From: JADGQM01 sp964505935
GTDB taxonomy: Bacteria > Desulfobacterota > Syntrophobacteria > Syntrophobacterales > Syntrophobacteraceae
Reading direction: 5' to 3'
Assembly: GCA_964505935.1 (NCBI GenBank)
Contig: CAZDKX010000046.1
Coordinates: 1-20,682 of the forward strand
DNA: 20,682 bases
Made by a program: the position numbers and the translations under genes. The first letter of the stretch is position 1. Every line of letters starts with the position of its first letter. Below are positions 15,853 to 20,682 of this stretch, piece by piece. The notes under the pieces are model-generated. The model was not told the DNA's origin. It worked only from the letters and a program-made list of their open reading frames with translations, and did not search any database.

Positions 15853-16878
15853 TCACCGGGCGGCCCACTCTCCACACTCATGACCGCGATTGTAGTAACG
15901 CGACGGGCCCCACCACAAATCCCAATGGCTTTCCTGAAAGATCGAGCGGCAGCCGGGGACCGTCTCCCCTCGACCTTCTTCCGTTTTCGCCTTGATGTCG
16001 CGAGGATTCGCGCCGACTTCGGCCCAGAACAGATTGGCCCCGGCGATCGCGCCCAGCGTGCAAGGTTCATGAGTGCAGTTGCCGATAACCGTGCGTGGCG
16101 TGCCCAATCTGGTCACGGCAACGATTTGAGCCATCCGTAACTCGCTGATGGTCCCCCGCTTCGCCAGTTTCGTTCCCGGTATGGCTATTCTGCGCGCCGC
16201 ACCGCTGTAGGCGGGATTGAAAGAGGCCGTGAATTCGATCATCTCGGCCAATTCCTCGTTGGTGTGTTCCGGTCCCACCGGTTCGACGCACGTTCCCACT
16301 TCCAGGCCGGCTTCCTTGAAGTTGAAGATGCTCTGCTTTCTCCCCTTGGTCGTGAGGCAGGTGTCTGTCCCTTCGCGGAGCCGAAGGGCGTGGTAAACGC
16401 CTGCAAATCCAGCATCTTTGAGCTTTACGGCATTTTTGAGCGATTGGTCGCCCACATTTGCAATCAAGGTGGTTTCCGGCTTCAGGTTTTTCCTGACTTC
16501 TTTTGCCATTTCCAGAAACCGGGCAAAGGGATACTGGGCCGTTGACATCATGAATACCGCGTTGGCACCGTCTTCCTCGAATTGTCGGCCGTAAGCGACC
16601 GCCTGATCGGGAGTGAGTTCCACTTCCGTGGTGAACACCCCGTTGACTTTGGCGAATGAGCAAAAAAGACAATCACCGCCGCAGGGGGCAAGATTGACGG
16701 CAAACTGAGCATGGACTTCCGCCTTCCCCTTGGATACCTCTTTCGATAGACGGTTTGCTTCGGCCAACACCCTGTAGGTTTCGGCACAGTCCGGGGAGAG
16801 ACCCAGTAAATGAACCATTTCCCTGCGCGATAGAACCTCGCCCCCCTGTGTCTTTTCTAATAACCCGTCAATACGCAT
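15853..16878 (-). CDS. Radical SAM protein, biotin synthase-like (BATS domain)
   Basis: From ATG 16878 (MRIDGLLEKTQGGE) the protein has 341 residues. The frame is open further upstream to 17040, but those residues lie on another gene's sequence in the wrong frame. The radical SAM cluster motif is C66-GGD-C70-LF-C73, of the CxxxCxxC type. Later regions FNFKEAGLEVGTCVEPVGPE, GNCTHEPCTLGAIAGANLFW and EVGANPRD match the BioB-type TIM barrel and BATS domain that binds a second cluster in biotin synthase. Neighbouring biotin genes are absent and the length matches BioB-like paralogues, so the substrate is unknown; 'biotin synthase' should not be assumed. The start has GGAGAGGAGG 12-13 bases upstream plus a nearer GGGGG. 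It sits where the rest of an oxidoreductase gene should be. Its last 13 residues run close to the IS91 remnant. Confidence 0.85.
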   Translation of the reverse strand: MRIDGLLEKTQGGEVLSRREMVHLLGLSPDCAETYRVLAEANRLSKEVSKGKAEVHAQFAVNLAPCGGDCLFCSFAKVNGVFTTEVELTPDQAVAYGRQFEEDGANAVFMMSTAQYPFARFLEMAKEVRKNLKPETTLIANVGDQSLKNAVKLKDAGFAGVYHALRLREGTDTCLTTKGRKQSIFNFKEAGLEVGTCVEPVGPEHTNEELAEMIEFTASFNPAYSGAARRIAIPGTKLAKRGTISELRMAQIVAVTRLGTPRTVIGNCTHEPCTLGAIAGANLFWAEVGANPRDIKAKTEEGRGETVPGCRSIFQESHWDLWWGPSRYYNRGHECGEWAAR

Positions 16879-17024
16879 AGACAGCCCCCATCCTCCTCTC
16901 CTGCGAATCGTCGTTTCAGTACCTTCGGCAAACCCTTCGCCCCCGCCCGGGCTGCGCCGGCGGCAATGGTGAGTCCCGCCGCACCGCCGCCGAGGATGCC
17001 GATATCGTAGTCGTAGGTGGCCAT
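16857..17024 (-). pseudogene. N-terminal stub of an FAD/NAD(P)-disulfide oxidoreductase (mercuric-reductase-like)
   Basis: ATG 17024, 12 bases after the TVP38 stop, starts a 55-codon frame: MATYDYDIGILGGGAAGL, then TIAAGAARAGAK. It contains the FAD-binding GxGxxG at residues 12-17. Homology ends after about residue 30 (position 16935), and the frame runs to TAG 16857 through the radical SAM leader. The active-site CxxxxC and the remaining roughly 440 residues are gone. TVP38 genes followed by this kind of flavoprotein are a known bacterial pair, so this is the stump of that partner. Confidence 0.75.
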
Positions 17025-17036
17025 GTCGATCTTCTT

Positions 17037-17480
17037 TCAATCAAGGCTTCTTAACGTTGACTTGCTTCTCTGCCGGTAAAACTCCACAATTTTCTTGACC
17101 GCCAGGGGAAAGACTCCCAAGAGGGTAGAGGACAGGAGGAGCGTAGGCGAAAGGATCGCCTGGAGCGAATCGATCTTGGACAACTCCCTTCCGGCATTGA
17201 CGTAAACCATCGTGCCGGCGAGCATCCCCAGCTGAGACACCCAGTAGAATCGCCGCAGGGGCATCATGGTCAGCCCCATGACCAGGTTGATCATCCAAAA
17301 GGGAAACAGGGGTATCAATCGCAGCGTGAAAAGATAGAAGGCCCCTTCCCGCTTGATCCCTTCATTGATTTTCTCGAGCTTGTCGGCCAGTTTGGCCTGG
17401 ACCCAGTCCCGCAGAAGGAAGCGGGTTGGTCCCTTTATTCCGCAAGACCTTCCCCAGGAGCAGTGACCGATTCCCCCCAC
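17037..17480 (-). pseudogene. C-terminal half of a TVP38/TMEM64 (SNARE-associated, DedA-like) membrane protein
   Basis: Family-like sequence starts about TRFLLRDWVQAKLADKL (near 17425). It continues through GAFYLFTLRLIPLFPFW, NLVMGLTMMPLRRFYWVSQL and GTMVYVNAGREL to a final hydrophobic segment and a basic tail. Full proteins have about 220-240 residues; here the first two membrane segments are missing. The only start in frame is GTG 17480, inside the end of the upstream transferase gene, and the first 20 residues from it are not family-like. It may be a pseudogene or a shortened product expressed by coupling. Its usual flavoprotein partner is also truncated just downstream. Confidence 0.7.
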
Positions 17481-18148
17481 AAACCGTGTGCCTTTTCAAT
17501 ACAGGTCATGGTCGCCGATTGGCGAAAAGCCGTGCCGACGTTTCTTGAAACCAATGCCCGGAGGTCCTGGAGGGTGTCCACATCCTGCCAAAGCGGCAGG
17601 AGATGGACGCGGCGACCCGCATCACGGAGAATCGCCAGCGTCCTGGCAAAAACATCCGGCGCACTCCAGGAGATCCCGGAGAAGGCGTCGGGCAGGAACG
17701 CTCCTTTCCTGAACCCGATCAGATAGTAGCCACCGTCGCGGGCAGGGCCCAGGACGACATCATGATCCTCCAGGGCAGCCAGGGCTTCGTCAATGATCCG
17801 GCAAGGGAGATCGGGGCTGTCGCCGCCGATGATCACCGCGGCGTTAAAGCCCCTGGCAAAGGCCGTCTGGAAGGCATGGTGCATCCGCCCCCCAAGATCT
17901 TCGCCCTCCTGCGGCACGAGGGAATACCGGTCTCCCAGCCAGGCGACGATCTGCGACCGCGAGGACGGCGGGGTGAAGAAGATCAATGGACGCAACCCGT
18001 CTAGGTCGAGCATGCCGATGGTATCCTCCACAAAACAGCGGTAGAGGTCAAGCGCCCTTTCGTTGCCCAGGGAAGCGGCCAGTCTGGTTTTGACCCGTCC
18101 CCTCTCCGGGGCCTTCACGAAGAGCATCACACAGCCGTCAATTCCCAC
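17435..18148 (-). CDS. DUF2064 / TIGR04282 family transferase (rSAM/selenodomain-associated transferase 1)
   Basis: The protein has 237 residues. It is a GT-A-fold, nucleotidyltransferase-like protein with VKAPERGRVKTRLAASLG at the N-terminus (nucleotide-binding loop), GGDSPDLP near residue 105 and GPARDGGYYLIGF near 135. The family is commonly next to a TIGR04283 glycosyltransferase, exactly as here. Its start at 18148 overlaps the end of that gene by 11 bases, indicating translational coupling. True homology runs to about RNVGTAFRQSATM (residue 220). The last 15 residues, GLWGESVTAPGEGLAE, may be read-through into the deletion scar shared with the TVP38 fragment. The substrate is unknown. 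Confidence 0.88.
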   Translation of the reverse strand: MGIDGCVMLFVKAPERGRVKTRLAASLGNERALDLYRCFVEDTIGMLDLDGLRPLIFFTPPSSRSQIVAWLGDRYSLVPQEGEDLGGRMHHAFQTAFARGFNAAVIIGGDSPDLPCRIIDEALAALEDHDVVLGPARDGGYYLIGFRKGAFLPDAFSGISWSAPDVFARTLAILRDAGRRVHLLPLWQDVDTLQDLRALVSRNVGTAFRQSATMTCIEKAHGLWGESVTAPGEGLAE

Positions 18149-19625
18149 TCCGAAAGACCTCGATGAAATCCAGATAGGACAGGGAACTCTGCCCCGTGTT
18201 GTCCGAGTCGTTCATGACGGCGAAACTGGCGGATGCCGGGGGATCCATGCCGAAGGCAAGCCGATAGTCCTCAAGCATATTCACATCCTCGACCTGCCAG
18301 ACCCCCACCTTTTCGCTCCCCCTTTGCAGAGCAATGAGCTTTGCCTTTTCGGTGTAGGGACTGGTGATGATGCGTTCCTGGCCGGCCTGACTTGCCCAGA
18401 CGTAGTTCAGAGTACTGTGGGGCGGGTATTCACCGTACAGTTTCCTTGCAATGCCGTACTGTATTTTTTCCAAAGGCTTTGCCTTGAGGGGATCGTAGGA
18501 AAAGATGACGTATATCCGAAGAGGATAATCGTCACCCGATTTCTCCTCCGGCCTGGCGTTCGGATAGACGTTATCCACTTTCCAGCGCCACCTGGCCCGG
18601 GGGTGCTCGTAGATGTTGAAGAGCTTCGCGTAGACCAGGGCCGAAGCGGAAGCGCGGCTGACAGCCTTGAGGACGTCGCTCTGGCCCATGCTTTCGACAG
18701 AGTAGCGGGTATGGGCGGCAATCTTGGGAAAGTGGAGTGGCCGCCAGTTTTCCAAATTCTGGAAGTCTTCCCGGAAAAAGACTCGATCGTCGCCCCGGCT
18801 GATCGCCGGCATCAGAGTCAGGATGAGACTGAGAAGAACCACCAGGAGGAAGACCCGTTTCTGAGGGAACGGCCACTTCGGTTGGCGCACCGCCGCTGTT
18901 TCATGGGAAGGCGCGTTCGTGGCCGGATGCGCCCGATAGTATCCGGCCAGCTGCTCCGGCGGGACGCCGAATAGGTAAAGCCCCTGGAGCAGCCAGTTGC
19001 GGAAGGTGCAACGCAGGAGGCCTTCCGTTTCCCATCGCCGGGGAGAGGTAAGGACCGGTTTGCCGATGATCGTGATGGGGTCCCCCCGCCGCCTGATCCG
19101 CCCCATGAGCTCCACATCCTCCATCAGGGGGATTTCCTGGTAGCCGCCGATCCGTTCAAAGTATTCCCTTCGGAAAAACAGCGCCTGGTCGCCAAAGGGG
19201 ACGCGGGTCAAGCGGGAGCGGAGGGAGGCTGTCGCGGCGATGACCTTGAAGGCAAACCGCGCGGACCGCAATCCCAGGTCGAAGGCCCCGCCCACAACCC
19301 GCGGGCAGCGGAAGGCCTCGTCGATCAGTCCCAGCGCGTCGGCAGGCAGGTCCGTATCGGCGTGCAGAAACAGGAGGATTTCTCCTCGGGCCTTTTGGGC
19401 TCCCGCGTTCATCTGCCGTCCCCGACCCCGGGGTGCAAGGATTTTGTGTACGTCCTGTCGAACAATCGCCTCCAGCGTTCTCCCTTCCGGATCTCCGTCG
19501 ACGACCAGAATCTCCGCCTCCTCTTGCCGTTCGAGGCTCCGGAGATGGTCCAGCACCCTCCGGATCGAAGCCGTCTCGCCCAAGACGGGGACAATGATCG
19601 AATAATGCGGTGCGGTGGGGGTCAA
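18138..19625 (-). CDS. Fusion: TIGR04283 family 2 glycosyltransferase plus C-terminal DUF3047 domain
   Basis: The protein has 495 residues. Residues 1-235 form a GT-A family 2 glycosyltransferase: YSIIVPVLGETASI, VVDGDPEG, FLHADTDLP with the metal-binding DxD-type motif, FGDQALFFRR and IPLMEDVELMGRIRR. Residues about 254-275 are a single hydrophobic segment (KRVFLLVVLLSLILTLMPAI). Residues about 280-495 form a DUF3047 domain (FFREDFQNLENWRPLHF, ARWRWKVDNVYPN, SGDDYPLRIYVIFSYD). The segment would place DUF3047 outside the membrane, tethered to a cytosolic transferase. The start is TTG 19625, which overlaps the desaturase stop (TTGA) and has GGGAGG (19631-19636) five bases upstream. Confidence 0.9.
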   Translation of the reverse strand: MTPTAPHYSIIVPVLGETASIRRVLDHLRSLERQEEAEILVVDGDPEGRTLEAIVRQDVHKILAPRGRGRQMNAGAQKARGEILLFLHADTDLPADALGLIDEAFRCPRVVGGAFDLGLRSARFAFKVIAATASLRSRLTRVPFGDQALFFRREYFERIGGYQEIPLMEDVELMGRIRRRGDPITIIGKPVLTSPRRWETEGLLRCTFRNWLLQGLYLFGVPPEQLAGYYRAHPATNAPSHETAAVRQPKWPFPQKRVFLLVVLLSLILTLMPAISRGDDRVFFREDFQNLENWRPLHFPKIAAHTRYSVESMGQSDVLKAVSRASASALVYAKLFNIYEHPRARWRWKVDNVYPNARPEEKSGDDYPLRIYVIFSYDPLKAKPLEKIQYGIARKLYGEYPPHSTLNYVWASQAGQERIITSPYTEKAKLIALQRGSEKVGVWQVEDVNMLEDYRLAFGMDPPASASFAVMNDSDNTGQSSLSYLDFIEVFRSGN

Positions 19626-20434
19626 TACTTCCTCCCGGGCGAAAAGGGAAGCAGCAGGAGCTTCATCAGGGTCAGGTCCCGGGGATTGCGAAGATTGGCC
19701 AGGCCGATGACCATGTCGGTGTGACCCTTTTCAGGCTGGGCGCGATAGGTCCCGAAGAGGCGGTCCCACCAGGAGAGGTTGAAGCCGAAATTGCTGTCCC
19801 GCTCACGGATGATGACCGAATGATGCACCCGATGCATGTCCGGCGTCACGACCACAAGGCGTAACCATCGGTCAATCCCTGGAGGGAGTCGGACATTGCT
19901 ATGGTTGAAAAGGGATAAACCGTTGAGGAGGACCTCAAAGACGAGGAAAGCCCAGACCGGCACGCCCACCAGGATAATCGTCGCGGCCTTGATCAGCAGC
20001 GAGAGAGCAATCTCCAGGGGATGGAACCGGGTGCCGCTGGTCACGTCGATGTCCAGGTCCGTGTGATGGAGCCCGTGAAGCCACCAGAAGAGGCGGACCT
20101 TGTGAAAGAGGAGGTGCTGGAGGTAAATCGTCAGGTCCAGAACGACGATACCGATAACGCCGGCCGCAAGAGGCTGGAGGTCGAGCTGGTTCAGGACCCC
20201 CCAGCCCCGGGACTCTGCGCTCAGGGCCAGTCCCACCCCGGGCAGCAAAAGCACCAATCGCCCGACCAGGGAATTGACAACGGTAAGGGAAAGGTTGGTC
20301 ACCCAGCGGCCGGACTTCGCCGTTCGAGGTGTGCGGCGCGGGGCGAGCCTCTCCCAAATCGCCATAACCAGGAAGATCGAGATGAAGGCGGCAAGCCGGA
20401 TAACGACTGAATGGTCGGCAATCAATGAATTCAT
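19622..20434 (-). CDS. Sterol desaturase / fatty acid hydroxylase superfamily membrane protein
   Basis: The protein has 270 residues with several hydrophobic segments (11-30, 50-72, 90-110, 140-170). The di-iron histidine clusters are H107-x3-H111 (LQHLLFH), H120-x2-H123-H124 (HGLHHTD), H138 (RFHPLE), NHSN near 187, and HRVHHS near 205. This is the integral-membrane, oxygen-using hydroxylase family acting on lipids. In an organism that looks anaerobic this would be notable, but the organism is not established. It is the first gene of the right-hand operon. GGGGAC lies eight bases before ATG 20434. The stop overlaps the next start by two bases. Confidence 0.92.
   Translation of the reverse strand: MNSLIADHSVVIRLAAFISIFLVMAIWERLAPRRTPRTAKSGRWVTNLSLTVVNSLVGRLVLLLPGVGLALSAESRGWGVLNQLDLQPLAAGVIGIVVLDLTIYLQHLLFHKVRLFWWLHGLHHTDLDIDVTSGTRFHPLEIALSLLIKAATIILVGVPVWAFLVFEVLLNGLSLFNHSNVRLPPGIDRWLRLVVVTPDMHRVHHSVIIRERDSNFGFNLSWWDRLFGTYRAQPEKGHTDMVIGLANLRNPRDLTLMKLLLLPFSPGRKY
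19631..19636 (-). promoter_or_regulatory. Shine-Dalgarno GGGAGG supporting the TTG start of the glycosyltransferase fusion
   Basis: The minus strand reads GGGAGG five bases before TTG 19625, inside the end of the desaturase gene. No ATG is available in this position, so the site decides the start. Confidence 0.65.
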
Positions 20435-20682
20435 TTCAGGGTCCCCAAGATCCGAAGGCCTGATAGCCGGCTTTGAGTTTCGCTACGACGCCCAACGATC
20501 CTTGTTCCTGCCCGGCATATCGTTGTTGCGGCATCGTGGATGCTTTTCCGATTTCCCCTTTTGCATGCAACCCACTGCTCAACCTAACCTGAGCGGTATC
20601 CTCTGATTTCGGGAGGGTCTTCTGCAAAAAGAGCATAAAGACGTTTGTCCTGCGTGTCAATAATTGCTAGCACGTTTAACCA
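20435..20682. other. Upstream region of the desaturase operon, no firm gene
   Basis: A minus-strand frame of about 74 codons (TTG 20660 to stop 20436) contains a protein-like stretch, MPQQRYAGQEQGSLGVV then AKLKAGYQAFGSWGP. It may be debris of an unidentified gene. A small inverted repeat GCTCA-8-TGAGC lies near 20578-20595. I see no clear -35/-10 pair, although the operon promoter should be here or farther right. Confidence 0.3.

Noticed and set aside
16879..17040. N-terminal extension of the radical SAM frame to 17040
   Set aside because: These codons read Arg/His-rich nonsense, while the same DNA in another frame encodes the conserved flavoprotein start MATYDYDIGILGGG.
18063..18974. 303-codon + frame opposite the glycosyltransferase fusion
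   Set aside because: It is antisense to the DUF3047 domain, with no motif and no plausible start signal.

Overview
The window looks like an accessory (defence/mobile) island on a moderately GC-rich bacterial chromosome. It joins, at its right end, an envelope or surface-glycan operon. The gene families point loosely to a Desulfobacterota-type (former deltaproteobacterial) anaerobe: rSAM/selenodomain-associated transferases, a TVP38 protein beside a mercuric-reductase-like flavoprotein, a DUF3047 domain, and short CCCCCTTTG..CAAAGGGGG hairpins. That assignment is inference; there is no rRNA or other marker here, and I saw no tRNA, rRNA or CRISPR array.

Region A (1-6299, + strand) is the intact part: the last codons of what is probably an HsdS, an AlbA_2/HATPase-type ATP-binding protein, a full-length type I HsdR (nuclease plus helicase motor), and a calcineurin-like phosphoesterase 39 nt downstream. 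The cognate hsdM and most of hsdS lie left of the window.

Region B (about 6467-8316, - strand) is decayed. An SMC/RecF-like ATPase has lost its C-terminal half. Behind it is a second gene (PLD-like family, judged by remembered resemblance) carrying an amber codon. That gene runs in frame into a scrap of tyrosine integrase with a second amber codon. Region C (8422-9012, - strand) is a compact DUF433/DUF5615 toxin-antitoxin pair that looks intact. Region D (9097-11873, - strand) is a second, different type I locus reduced to pieces: hsdR C-terminus, hsdM N-terminal half fused to the tail of a Fic gene, and a shortened hsdS. Region E (11941-13592) holds an unrecognised + strand frame ending in a frameshifted NUDIX-like tail, and an intact exported aspartic protease with a possible SH3-like end (- strand). 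Region F (13836-15832) is an IS701-like element with visible terminal inverted repeats, abutting an internally deleted and frameshifted IS91-type transposase.

Region G (15853-20434, - strand) is a tightly packed operon. In transcription order it encodes a sterol-desaturase-like enzyme, a glycosyltransferase fused to DUF3047, a DUF2064 nucleotidyl/glycosyltransferase, the C-terminal half of a TVP38/TMEM64 membrane protein, about 30 codons of an FAD-disulfide oxidoreductase, and a BioB-like radical SAM protein that replaces the rest of the oxidoreductase. Overlapping starts and stops with good Shine-Dalgarno sites show co-translation.

The main theme is deletion-driven decay. At least seven places keep clean protein homology on both sides of an abrupt junction, while region A, the toxin-antitoxin pair, the protease, the IS701 transposase and most of the right-hand operon stay intact.
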